DNA from: Rotaria socialis
Lineage: Eukaryota; Rotifera; Eurotatoria; Philodinida; Philodinidae
Direction of reading: 5' to 3'
Length of the DNA stretch: 64,000 nt
Assembly (NCBI GenBank): GCA_905331475.1
Contig: CAJNYU010003038.1
Span: 256,720-320,719, forward strand
Positions 10,150 to 22,000 of this stretch are shown here, piece by piece. The notes under the pieces were generated by a model. It saw only the letters and a list, made by a program, of their open reading frames with translations. It ran no database searches and was not told where the DNA came from. Both the position numbers and the translations under genes were made by a program. Each line of letters opens with the position of its first letter. Position 1 is the stretch's first letter.

Positions 10150-13100
10150 ATGTTTGAAACTACGCCAAATGGATCATCGATTCAAAGTAAACGATAAAAC
10201 GAAAGACATGTTTTATTTTATTTAAAAAAATCTTAGTAATTGATTGTAAAAAACGATTATTTGATGAAGACGATTCAATTGATAAAGAAAAAGACAATGT
10301 AGAAAATCAACGAAGAAACTCTATTAAAAAACAGAAAATCATAGGTATATCAATGATTATTAGTTAATGGCTTTCTCATAGTCTTTCTTTTATTTTTATA
10401 TTACATCTTAGCATCACGTTATCATCGTCAAATACCAAATCGACCATTTGTAGTATTAACAAGTCATCAGAATCAACGATATTATCTATTAGAACGTGAA
10501 GAGGATGATGATTGTTTCAAAGTAATAATAGTAATACTGTTTTTTGTCTTATATTTAAAAAATATATATATACAGTTGTCATTAAATGACGGAAATAAAA
10601 GAAGTCTACTTAAAGTATCAGTTGAAGATATGATTGAAAAAAATGTTCGACAAGTAAGTGAAGAGAAATAATTTCAATGATACAGATAAAACAATGTCGT
10701 TGACTTAGGAATTGGAAGAGCTAACAAAATCAATCGATAAGTCGACAGCTGATGCGGAAAATGAGTAATATAGTAGTAGCAGTTGTTTTCCAGAAAAACA
10801 ATAACATTTCTATTTCAGAGATGATTCAACATTACCAATTGTGGATCAATATACAGATGAATTATGGGTTGAAAAATTTGCACCCCGTGCTTTTTGTGAT
10901 CTACTAAGTGATATAGTTAGTTAAAATATAGTCATTGTTGTAGAAATTAAATTATTATCTATCGTCATTCTTAAAGGGAATCAATCGAACACTATTAGAA
11001 TGGCTTAATCTTTGGCAATATTGCACGTCATGAACAAATAGCATCCAATGAAGCTCATAAAGATAGAACTCATTCAATTGCAACCGTCAATAAAAAGGTT
11101 TATCCATCGGATATTCAATTCGAATTAGATGCTTGTAAACGGCCACTACAAAAAGTTGCACTACTATGTGGTTCACCAGGTGCTGGGGTTTGTTAATTTC
11201 TAAAATATCGCTACGTAAGATATTCAGTATATATTTATTAGAAAACAACTCTTGCACATGTCGTTGCTAGACATGCAGGATATAACGTTATTGAAATGAA
11301 CGCAAGGTAAATAAATGAATTTTTCTATTTTGATTTTATTTTCAAATTTTTTATTTTAAGTGATGATCGAAGCGTGGAATTATTTCGTACACGACTTGAA
11401 ACAGCAACACAAATGCGAGAAGTTTTAAGTAAAGATTACAAACCTAATTGTCTTCTGATTGATGAAATTGATGGAGCACCAGCGGTAATTTAGATTCTTT
11501 TTATTCAATATGATCGAATGGCACCTTCCTAATGTTTATTATCTTTCTCTTAGCCATCGATTCAACTACTCGTTGATTTAATTAGTCGTATGCCGGCTGA
11601 TTCACAGCAAGCAAGTAGTAAAACAAAGAAAAATAATTCATTTGTACTTCTCCGACCCGTTATTTGCATTTGTAACGATTTGTATGTACCTGCGTTGAAG
11701 CCTCTTCGTCAAATAGCTCTCATACTTAATTTTCCACGTATCGAACCAAATGTACTTGCTAAACGTTTATTAACCGTAAGAATTGATGACTAGTTTCTTT
11801 TTGTATCAGCCAAAAAGAATTTATTTGCTCTTGATTAATATAGATTTCTGAACAATTAAATATTCAAACTGATATGATAACTATGAATAGTTTATGTGCA
11901 AAAGCAACATGTGATATTCGATCATGTTTGCATTTTATGCAAGTACGTAAAAACATGAATTGGATTGAATTTCATACAAGTTTTAATTATTTAGTTTGTT
12001 GTAACACATCGAAATCGAGCGATAACAAAAAAAATGATCGAATCTACAGTTGTACTTGGAGTTAAAGATGCGCAAAAAAGTTTATTTGAAATATGGACTG
12101 AAATTTTACAAGTACCGCAATCGAAAAAGTTTGTTTTTTCTTACAGTTAACCATCGGTAGTATATTTTACTTATTGAAATCTAGAACACAATTAACACTT
12201 CAATTGGATGATCCACTTAAACGTTCTGGAAAAGTAACATTGGCAAGGTACGTAAAAAAAAAGAAATTTTATGAAAAGAAATAACTTGTACCATAAAAGT
12301 TTTGACATGAAAATATTGAATTCCTTTTTTGCTTTATTTTTATTAGACGTTTAGAATTGATCGATTTAGTTTCGAGCATCGGTAGTTATGATCGGATCTA
12401 CGATGGTCTGTTCGAACATTATTTAACGCTTCATTTTCATGACCCTAAATTGACTTCAGTAAGGATAATAAAAAAATACATATTTAAATAAAATCTCATC
12501 TTTTATTAGATTGACTATGCTAATCAATGGTTATTATTCTACGATGTAATGAACAAAGAAATGTATACACAACAAAATTATTCATTTTTGCGATATGCGC
12601 CCTATGTGGCGCTAGTATTTAATCTTTTATTTGTTACACATCGTCCTATTCAAATGAGATATCCTCAGAAACAACTTGATGTAACAATTAAGACAAATAA
12701 ATTTTCTTTTACAAAAAATAAAAACTGAAATTTTAGATGCAAAATAAATTACGTACAAATACAGCAGCAATTGAAACGATGTTAAATGATATAGTACCTA
12801 ATATTCGTCAATATCTCAATAAAGATATTCTTGTTCTTGATATTCTTCCATATATGCTTGAAATTCTTCAACCTCGACTTCGTCAAGTAAATTATTTCAT
12901 TTTAATTCGATTCCCTTTTTTTTCTATTTTAAATCTTTAGACAAATATTGCACTTTTTACTAATAAAGAACTACGAGATATACAAACGTTAATCGATGTT
13001 ATGGTTACATTTAGTTTATCTTATATTCAACAACGAACTGCTACTGGTGAAAATGCATTAGTACTTGAACCGTATGTTTCATGGAAGAGTTATTAGAGAA

Positions 13101-13655
13101 GTATTTTGTAAATTTTATTTCAGACCTATCGATGCAGTGGCTTATTTTTCTGGTTCTAATGATAAACGTGGTTTATCATTTGGTACACGTCAAATGATAT
13201 TCAAAGAATTACTTAAAGAACGTGTCAAACGAAATATTCGTCTTAAATCAGATAAACAAGAGATGTTTGTTCCAGTCAATCGTCAAGTTACACCAACTCC
13301 CAAACCGTTTGTATCATTTCTTTTATCGAATGAAATCTAAAATTCGATTCTATTCATAGAAAACATCCATCAGAATTGATTAAATTACAACCCAAGGCTA
13401 TTCCTCAAAATGAAACCATTGTATGAATTATTCTACTCGAATTTAAAATACAATTTGCTTTCATTTAAGGTTGCAAGAGATTTTTTTGCTAAATTTAAAC
13501 TTGGCCCAAAGAATTCGCAAATGACACCAAAATTACCTGATCAAATCGATTCAGCTAGCAAGCCAATCGAACGACAAGCGTTGATTTCATTTGCATACAA
13601 CGAAGGTTTTTCTGACGCTGTACGATGTAGAATCAAAATTCAAGATCTTCTCTAA
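10150..13655 (+). CDS. CHTF18: CTF18, large subunit of the alternative clamp loader; contains an apparent frameshift
   Basis: A multi-exon AAA+ ATPase related to RFC1. The N-terminus is short (MFETTPNGSSIQ). ELWVEKFAPRAFCDLLSD begins the conserved core. Walker A is GSPGAG-KTTLAHVVARHAGY (split by an intron), then EMNASDDRSVELFRTRLE, Walker B LLIDEIDGAPA, the sensor block RPVICICNDLYVPAL, and NSLCAKATCDIRSCLHF. The C-terminus ISFAYNEGFSDAVRCRIKIQDLL matches the conserved Ctf18 tail that binds Dcc1/Ctf8. Ctf18-RFC loads PCNA on the leading strand, working with Pol epsilon and in cohesion establishment. In the exon starting near 10979, the frame GINRTLLEWLNLW runs into TGA at 11031-11033, while the frame one base over resumes with FGNIARHEQIASNE. 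See finding. The gene is otherwise intact. Confidence 0.9.
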
Positions 13656-14757
13656 TTTCGTTTATTATTTGTTGTTGTACTGTGCTCGATCTTATATGTC
13701 TATGTAGTGAATATATATTTTTGTCTATACCAATAGTCATTTGCTTCATTTTAACAATACGAAAGAAACAACAGAATAGAGAGAAAGGAAGAACAAACGA
13801 TAAGCACACCATACACAATCACCGTTGTGTTTTGTCTGCATATACAATATAAATTTAACAGTATGTGCTTTACGAAAAATATACGCTATAAAGGCAATGA
13901 AGAGAATCCTTCTTTCCCCGACTGATCATCTGTGATGTCGAAAAGAATATAAAAAATCTGAGCCGACAACATGTGACCTAGTGTTTGTTTAAGTTGTATT
14001 GGAAAGAGATGTCACTGAGAGTATATCGAGAATCTACAGAATGTCCTCTATCTTTTAGCAACAGAACAAAATTTTCTAGTCCAGTTGAACTTGAGAAATA
14101 GTCCAAAAATCGCTACACTTTCTCTAAAGAGAAGAAATATTGAAACATTCTCTGAGGAGCCATCCATCTGTTCTTTTAATGTTGAGGTGGATCAAAGATT
14201 GAAGCGATGGCATTTATACACATGTAATGGAACCTAGTAGTTCTTATTCAATGACTGTGGTCGTGTTGTGAATCTATCATGACAGTGATACGATGTGTGT
14301 GTGTGTGTGTGTAAAGAATGATGCGAGTTTGGTTATTATTGGAGTTGCTCATGCATTTTTTTTCTTCGTGAATACACATGAAGATAAGCAACCATGTTGC
14401 ATTCGACGCTATGATAGTGTGATCATACAGACGATGAAAAGCAATGGGATTTCGAATAGAACATCAGTGCTGATGCTGGGTAGTATCGGAAAATTTTTAA
14501 TATATTTTTGTGGTTCACAATCACATTATCAATGAAAAATAGTCGAGTTTCTTGTTGAGTATCAATGAAAAAAGCAAACTATATTTGAAGTTACAAAGAG
14601 ATCTTGAGCAGAAGATATCTACTGAATGCATCGAAAAGCAAATTTCTTTTTGTTGCCAATAAATAATCTATTCATTTTTCTATATTATTGATAAAGTGAC
14701 AATTTTCATTCAGTATGAGTAAAAAAACAGCTAAAGGAACAAAGTTTTGCAACAGGA
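13656..14757. other. intergenic, includes a (GT)n microsatellite
   Basis: Between the CTF18 stop and a domain relic. There is a (TG)n run at 14294-14312. Frames in this interval have no recognisable domains and are interrupted. I see nothing else I can support. Confidence 0.5.
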
Positions 14758-15148
14758 ATGGGCACTGTTGCAAGATTACTGGCATCAACGATTATCGAGC
14801 AATGCAAACAACATCATATGCAAAATTATATGCTCGTCTTGCTCGATGCTCATGTTGATCAAACAAATGGAGATTGCCAAAATATTCTGGCGCAATTGCG
14901 CAATATTGTCAACGACGTAACCATCTGTACTGATTTGACACAATATATTCAGTACCTCAATGACATTAAAGATGGAAAAGCATTTGTCATCATTTCTGGT
15001 GCATTAGGGCAGCATCTCGTGCCCAATATTTATATCATGCCAGTTAGATGCAATTTACATATTTTGCAGCAGCAAAGAGTGACATGAGCAATGGGTGAAA
15101 GATTGGCCAAGAGTTCAAGGTGTTTTCGACTCAAGTTATCGTTCATAA
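14758..15148 (+). pseudogene. relic of a bdelloid-type domain found ahead of ADP-ribosyltransferase/TPR regions
   Basis: The first 90 or so codons are coherent: YMLVLLDAHVDQTNGDCQ, LAQLRNIVNDVTICTDL, QYIQYLNDIKDG, KAFVIISGALGQHLVPNIY. From memory, this pattern (LDxxV, a helix, then VSGxLGxxxVPxI) is the N-terminal region of large bdelloid proteins that carry an ADP-ribosyltransferase and TPR repeats. The frame then shifts near 15040-15060. The continuation IYIFCSSKE, a TGA at 15080-15082, and HEQWVKDWPRVQGVFD is in the next frame, where the family normally has an aromatic/Trp segment. No catalytic domain follows. Frameshift, internal stop and truncation make it a probable pseudogene fragment. 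Family assignment is from memory and moderate. Confidence 0.5.
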
Positions 15149-15798
15149 AAGACATTTGCAAGCGTAACAGAAAATTTCGATAGCTTGAGATTAGTTTCTA
15201 ATAACTCATTTGAGTATTACTGGAAAGCGTTTTTGTTTTTATCATAGGAATTCCGTTTCTTAAATACGAATATGTGAACTTTTCTAAGCGACTGAGTAGT
15301 GAAAGATACTGAAAAAGATATAGTAAAGCATGATTCCTGTATTAGCAGCCGTATTTTCATCGAATGTAGGACGACAGTATTATTTCTAATAGTGTGCGAT
15401 AGATTTACGTCTTGATCAAGGAGTTAATCTTCATTTCTATGTAAATTTTGTCTCTGAAATTACAAAAAGACAATCATTCAATGAAGAAAACCTAATTACA
15501 ATATATGTAAAAACATACGAATTGCAAATGTATTTTTTCAGACATATATATATCACGAAGTATTTCTTGGATTACTTGAAAATTACATGATTTTCTAATG
15601 ACCTCTATCGAGTTTTCTTCACTTATTTATTTGAACGATTTATTCGTTTTTTTTACTGTCGATAATTAAACCGTTAAAAAATTTAAATTATAGGCCAACA
15701 AACTGTTGCTTTCAAGGCTTTAACGATGATTTTCTTCATTCATTTACATCTATATCATCGGCACGATTACTTCTATTTTTACTACGTGCATCAAAACC
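15149..15798. other. intergenic
   Basis: AT-rich, with no convincing frame or repeat. It probably includes the promoter of the RING gene that follows. Confidence 0.45.
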
Positions 15799-16421
15799 AT
15801 GTCTCAATCATTGACTTATAGTCAACGTAATACAAAATGGCAAAAAAAGTCATTAATAACATATGATTGTTCTATCTGTTTGTCAACTAATACACATCAA
15901 CTTCTTGAATTACCATGTGGTCATAATGTAAAAAAAAGACAGAAAAATTTACAAAAAAAAACTGTCTCCGTTTTATTTTTACATAGTTATGTTTATCATG
16001 TCTTCACATGATATGTGCTCATTCCACATTAGCTTGTCCATTTTGTCGTTGTCGTCTTTCGACATGGCTTCGTCGTAATCCTGATTATTCAAAATTAATT
16101 ATTACACGACAATCAAACACAGAGATTTCAACGAAAAAAATGAATAAACGAAAGTTAAAAATGAAACCAACATGTAACTCTAAACCCTTATCCTTTGCAA
16201 TAAATAATGAATCTGTTTTTCTTTTCTTTAAACCAATAGTTGATGAAAATGGTAATATATCAGATGATTGGTTATTAGCTAAAAATATTCAACATGAAGA
16301 AATTGACAAAGTAAATCAAAATTATATTTTTGTTTTTGCTTTTATAAGTTTTTCCCCCCTCTAGTTTCGATATAGTTATGGTCGAATAACTCGATCAATG
16401 GCTAAAAAGATGGAAACATAA
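15799..16421 (+). CDS. short RNF168-like RING-finger E3 ligase
   Basis: Three exons: 15799-15927, 15987-16310 and 16365-16421 (510 nt, 169 codons). The RING is assembled across the first intron: CSICLSTNTHQLLELPCGHN then LCLSCLHM, ending CPFCRCRLSTWLRRNP. This gives C-x2-C ... C-x-H-x2-C-x2-C ... C-x2-C. The CPFCRxRLSxWxRRNP end of the ring is characteristic of RNF168/RNF169 proteins. In those proteins the RING ubiquitinates H2A at Lys13/15 after DNA breaks. Here the rest is a short basic region (TKKMNKRKLKMKP) and an acidic/helical tail (WLLAKNIQHEEIDK). Vertebrate RNF168 is over three times longer with several ubiquitin-binding motifs, so this is either a reduced family member or a distinct relative. 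The start codon is the first in frame and lies just before the ring. Confidence 0.72.
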
Positions 16422-16736
16422 TCATCGACGTTTCTGTTTATTTGTGTATTCTTATAGAATAGATTTTATTCATTGTGAATTGTATATTTGACTAATTTAT
16501 TTGTAACTATTATGATTGTTTTATTAAATAAATTATAGTAACAATATGTATGATATGATGATAGCTGTAGCTGAAGAGAAGTTATTTAAACTCTCAAGCT
16601 CTTTTTTGATATGATTGTTGTAATGCAAAATTTTTTTCCCATTCCATACTTTTCTAAATAATAGACCGATAATTTGAACTAAAATTGGCGCTCATAAAGT
16701 TTTTTCTTTGCTTACTGTGCAAAATTTTATTTTATC
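16422..16736. other. intergenic
   Basis: A short gap between two same-strand genes. It carries AATAAA-type signals at about 16526 (ATTAAATAAATTAT) that could end the RING-gene transcript. Nothing else is seen. Confidence 0.4.
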
Positions 16737-18446
16737 ATGAATTATAATAATTGGGGTAAGTGCAGTTAAATTACAAAGTAATAATCTATTTGGAATTAAA
16801 ATTCTCATATATTTTCTTTTCCATGTAATGTGTCTTAGATCAATGTACCAATGTTAGATATCGACTTAGTTCACGAATAAACAATCCATCCACTTTAGTA
16901 GATAATTGTGGTACGATGATTCCATTATGTATTGAAAAATCGTACGTTTATTTCTATATATAAAACCATCGGTTCCTTTTTCTTAATGTTTAAACTACTA
17001 TAGTTTTTATCAATGTAAAAATAATGTTGGTCAAGAATATTGTGTCGAAGACTGTTGCAATTTTTCTGATCCAATCAATTTACAAAATAGCTTGTTTAAA
17101 AATATGAATATAAATAGTTCAATAAAATCATGTGATACTAAAATCATCGATGTGCCATGTTTAAAACCGATGGGTCCATATAGATCTCTGTTTGTAGGTA
17201 AAGTTCTTTTAGTTTGAAATTAAAGGAAACCTATTTTGATCCTAATAAAAATAAAAGATCATTTTTAGGCATCATCAAAAATATCTGATAAGCAGTACGA
17301 ATATATCAATAGTATTGTTACGAATGTTCTTCGACAACTTGTTAATCATATATCACTTGATTCTGTAATGAATATTTTTTGTTCGTATTCATATTTATTT
17401 ATCTAGATTTATTAATAGTTACATGAATTATCGTGTTGTTTACCACAAAATATCGAAAGGATTCTTTGCTATGTAATATACTATTTTATTTTTATCATTG
17501 CTAGTTCTTTTAATCATTAAGACGGATATTGATTCGAATCGGTTAATAAGAATTCTAGTCACTGACGCTCTTCGATGCTATAGTGTGAATACTGGACGTC
17601 TTACTGATTGGTATGCATTTGCTGATTCAATTACAGAAAAATTAAAAGAAGAAATCGACGCAGATAATGTTGAGCAACCACTTGTCAAAGAAAAAAAATT
17701 GCCTCAGAAAAATTCTTTTAAGACAGCTCGAAAACTATCAAAACTACCATTTGTCCATCGAAATTCTTCAATAGAATATCAATCAAAAACACAGTAAATT
17801 CATCAAACTTTATATGTTAGGTCGATTTTAAAAAATCTAGTATGTGCTTTTCAGACCGACAGAAAAAACCATTGATAATAATCGTAAAAATTCAATAAAC
17901 CGACCTCAAACACTAGATCGTATAGCGGTATATAAATTTTTTTTTCTAATAATTGTAACTGGATATTGTTTACTATAGAACAAAAGTAGTAATCAATCAT
18001 CATCTAGGAATTGTATACTATCAGTTGATCATAAATATAAACATGAAAAAGTTTATAATCATCAGCATACAACCACAAGTTATGACACATCATCATCATC
18101 ATCATCATCATCTCACATGTTTGTTCCTATCAAAGAATCTATCGAACAAAATATCACATTAAAATCGACTAACACAGAACAATTGAAGCTGCCTAATCAT
18201 GTTAATGATGAACAAATCCGTCTGCTTAATTTAATGACAAAGTTTAATGAAAATGCTCAATATTCTCATCCAATTGAAACTCTTTCAACTAAACGAACTC
18301 TACATGATGTAAAAATATTGTCTGCAAATAATGACCAATTATTATCACCAAATGATAATCAGGTTCACTTGAGTACTGACCCGATCCCATTAAAAAAGAA
18401 AAATATCAGAATCAATCATTATCCAAATATGTTAGCTGATTTTTAA
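16737..18446 (+). CDS. uncharacterised protein with a Cys-rich N-terminal part and a disordered C-terminus
   Basis: Eight exons give one open frame: 16737-16755, 16839-16941, 17004-17193, 17269-17364, 17419-17472, 17522-17793, 17855-17927 and 17979-18446 (1275 nt, 424 codons). The N-terminal part is Cys-rich (DQCTNVRYR ... DNCGTMIPLC ... QCKNNVGQEYCVEDCCNF). A helical middle follows (YINSIVTNVLRQLVNHIS ... NRLIRILVTDALRCYS, GRLTDWYAFADSI). The C-terminal half is polar and low-complexity, with a Ser run encoded by a TCA repeat near 18090. No membrane helix or signal peptide is visible. Exon phases agree throughout, which supports a real gene. I do not recognise the family. It lies between an RNF168-like gene and TIMELESS on the same strand. 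Confidence 0.7.
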
Positions 18447-18464
18447 TAAATAAAACAAAACCTT

Positions 18465-18484
18465 ACGAGGGAATATTCCCTCGT
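18465..18484. terminator. perfect 20-bp palindrome just after the stop codon
   Basis: ACGAGGGAAT is followed immediately by its reverse complement, 18 bp downstream of the stop of the uncharacterised gene. In RNA it could fold as a stem in the 3' UTR. It might affect 3' end formation or simply be an insertion scar. Function is inference. Confidence 0.4.
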
Positions 18485-18666
18485 TAGTTTTCTCAATTGC
18501 ATTGTCTAAGAGAGATAGCATATATTTGCGTATCTACAAAAAATGACGATAAAAAGATTTGTTTGTTGTGAAATAAAACTACGATAGAATGCCATGAATA
18601 AGATCGTGTACGTGATTCTTATCGAATGCTTATAGTTGTTAAATTTATTGCTTGGACAACTGGTAG

Positions 18667-18794
18667 CCCTAGTCGAACTTCTTTTTGCAGGCGCATGCAA
18701 TTCTTGACTTGTTTTGATCAAGAAAGTCGTGCACTATGGACACATCTTGAGTTCAAGTCTTGACAGGCGCATGAATAAAAAAGTTTGACTAGGG
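18667..18794. mobile_element. 128-bp miniature inverted-repeat element (MITE-like)
   Basis: The ends are imperfect inverted repeats of about 26 bp: CCCTAGTCGAACTTC at the left, and the reverse complement of CCCTAGTCAAACTTT at the right. A 10-bp segment CAGGCGCATG occurs twice inside in direct orientation. No coding capacity and no clear target-site duplication. Classification is by structure only. Confidence 0.5.
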
Positions 18795-19007
18795 AGATCA
18801 TATTTAACTACAAAATACAAAGCATTTTACTGTTCTTATTTGAATACGCGGAGTCGTATAAGTTATCTACGTATAAATAGTGACATCTTTTTTATCGATT
18901 CGGCAACATCGAAAATTGACCAATCAGGGATCAACGTTCGAAACTCATTCTTCAAAAATCACCGATTCACTTTTGTTCGTAGATAATAGATAGTATCATT
19001 TGATAAA

Positions 19008-22000
19008 ATGTCGTCTTTCAATCAAATTCAGACAGCTTGTGGTGCACTCGGTTATTTTGATGGTAAAACCTATTTGAAAGATGATGACTGCGAAGGTTTG
19101 TAAAAAGACAATATTGAATCATTTGCCATTTATTTCTTAACGTTTAGATGCATTACGTATTCTACTTCGCTGTCTTAAATATGAAAATGAACGTAAAGAT
19201 GCTCGATTACACATGCTTGAATCAAGAATAGTCGAAAATGATCTTGTACCCATTCTCATCTATTTAAATAGTAAACATGATGGGAAAATTATTAATCATG
19301 CTCTCAAGTAATTGATAGTTTCATCCTAAAACAAAAAAAGATTGAAACTATTATTTCTTTAGATTACTGGTTAATTTAACAAAGCCTCCATTGGTATGTT
19401 TCGATGGTAAATTACCCAAAGATGTAACACTGACAAATGTTTATTTAAAAATTGAAGTTCTTTTACAAAAAACTAAAACTGTTTGTATTATTTTGTTTTT
19501 GTATAATTTTTAAATATATATCTTCGAATTTTTAAGAGTTTAGCAAATGAGAAACTCTTTGATTTTCTTGTCGCTAAAGTTCATCCAGTACTCGATACGG
19601 TATTTGTTAATTAAATTTATATAAATTGAAAAGAATCAATTAAATTTTTTTCTGTTTATTCAGAAGTGGCTTGATCGATCGGATGACGATGATTTTATCT
19701 TGCATGCAGTTTTTACACTTGTAAGAAATATTCTTTCAATAAAATCTGAGCGACAAATTTCAGAAGAAAGTGATATTAATGCACATGATCTTGTTCTATG
19801 GTAAAATTAAATTAAAATAATTTTCATGAATTTCAATAATTGATTTATTACAGGGCAATACATAAGAGTAACATGGAGAATTTAATCTTATTTTGTGGTA
19901 ATAAAGCTCAAGGAGATGAACGTATTATGACTATTCTTGAAATTATTGTTTTAATGTTACGAGAACAAGTTTGTAAAAAGAATTTTCTATGTAAAGATTA
20001 GTGTCGTTCTTTTAATATAGTCGGCAGAAGAATTGGCTGCAACAGGCGAACAACAAACAAAAAGTAAACGAGAGAAAACAAATGAGTAAGTTAGAACGCA
20101 TCCATCGAGCTACTTGCCTGGATATTTGTCTTTTTAAGAATCTTGCAAAGAAAATTTCGACTGACACAGTACATATTGTTTTAGAACACTTGATTTGCTT
20201 TATGAACGTGAAATGGCTGAAAAACAACAATTACATAAATTAACTGGACGGTAAAACGAAAGAAATGTATTTCTAAAAATTATTTTTGAATTTTTGTTAT
20301 ACTAACAATAGCCGATCGACATTTGGAGGTGCGACATATGTAATGTGTAATGCAAAAGGTATTGGTGAAAATCAACTTATTTGCCATCGACCATTGCAAA
20401 GTCTCAATGCCATGGAATTCGATCGAGAAAAACGTCGTTTTCGTCGACCGAAAAATCGTGCACCTGTTAAAAATGATTTAGATGATTCACAAAATCATCA
20501 TTCAGCATTGGGAATTCGATTATTTCTACGAGAATTTTGTTTAGCATTCTTAGATAATTGCTATAATATACTTATGCCTCATGCAAGGGTAATTATTCGT
20601 CTCTGGAAATATTATATTTAATTAGACCGCTTTAATAAATTTTCTCTTAGGATATGATTATCAAATCGACATGTTTACTGAGTGATGAAACTAATTTCTT
20701 TTGGTCAATAAGATTCTTTACAGAATTTAATCGACATGCACATACATCAATCGATCGTATAAGGTTTGATTTCTTATTGTCTCTCATCGAATAGAACGGG
20801 TTTCTTTATTTAGTGAAACATTACAAATGAATACATTTCATTTACTTCATACAAAAATTGATCACTATAGAGAAATGATTAAAATCGATAAAACTGAAGC
20901 TAGACTTTGGGCAAAACGGTAGATTTTAGAAAAACTTCAAAAACAACAAAAACTCATTATTTATTTCTATTAAGATTGCAAATAGGCTTTGGTGCATTTA
21001 AAGAATATATTCTCTGTGTTAAATCTATGTTAACAAATTCAAGTGAAGTTGTCGTTCGAGCTGCAACAATTATTAAAAGTAAATAAACTTTAGATCATAT
21101 TTCACGACGTTTTTTTAATCTCAATTTTTTTTCTGTCTTGCATAGATAATATATTTTATATGCAAGAATATCGTGAACAGATTTATATTTTACTTAAAGA
21201 TTTTGATAATACAAAAATGACAAGGTACGAAAATAGTTTTGTTCTCTGTTGTTGAACTATTTGATTTAATCGGATAGTGCCTATCTTCATGATCTAATTG
21301 GATGTACTCATGAATTTCTTAAAATGCTTGAAGAACATACAACAAAATTGAAACATGTTTTTGTTCAACGCCGTCGTGTGGCTCGTAAACCAGGAATAAA
21401 GAAAAATAAACAGAAACAAAAAAATGTAAATGAAGGTAAATTAATTACTGCGAAACAAAGTGTGATACAAAAGAATCGTTTGTTCTTAGAAAAAAATGAA
21501 CCACCGAATGAACAATTGGAAGAAGAATGGCAAAGTCAAATAGCTGAACGTTTATCAAGTTTATTACAAGGTTTAGAAGAACCTACTATTAATAAATCAG
21601 AAGTTTGTCCATTCGATGCACTTTCCGATGTTCCTATTGATGATCAAAGGTTTTTGGAAAATGTTTTTTCCTATTTGAATTTCTAACTGGTAACTATTTA
21701 TTAGTCTTACGGCAGTTGCTCGTATTCAACATGCACTACGAACAAATAAATTAGATGAAGCTATTGCATTATTTCGTGCTTCGCGGTAAATATCGATTGA
21801 TGAAATTATCGTTAGATTTTTCTTTCTTTTTTTGTTATCCCAGAGAAGTTTGGCCAACGGAGAAAACATTCGGTTATGAAGATATTGGAGCTGAAGAAGA
21901 ATTTAATTTGCTTCGAGAAATTTTTATGACATCAAAAATGGATAGTAAGGAGTTGTAGGATTATTTTATTTTATTTTGATTCACATGTTTGTTTTTTTAA

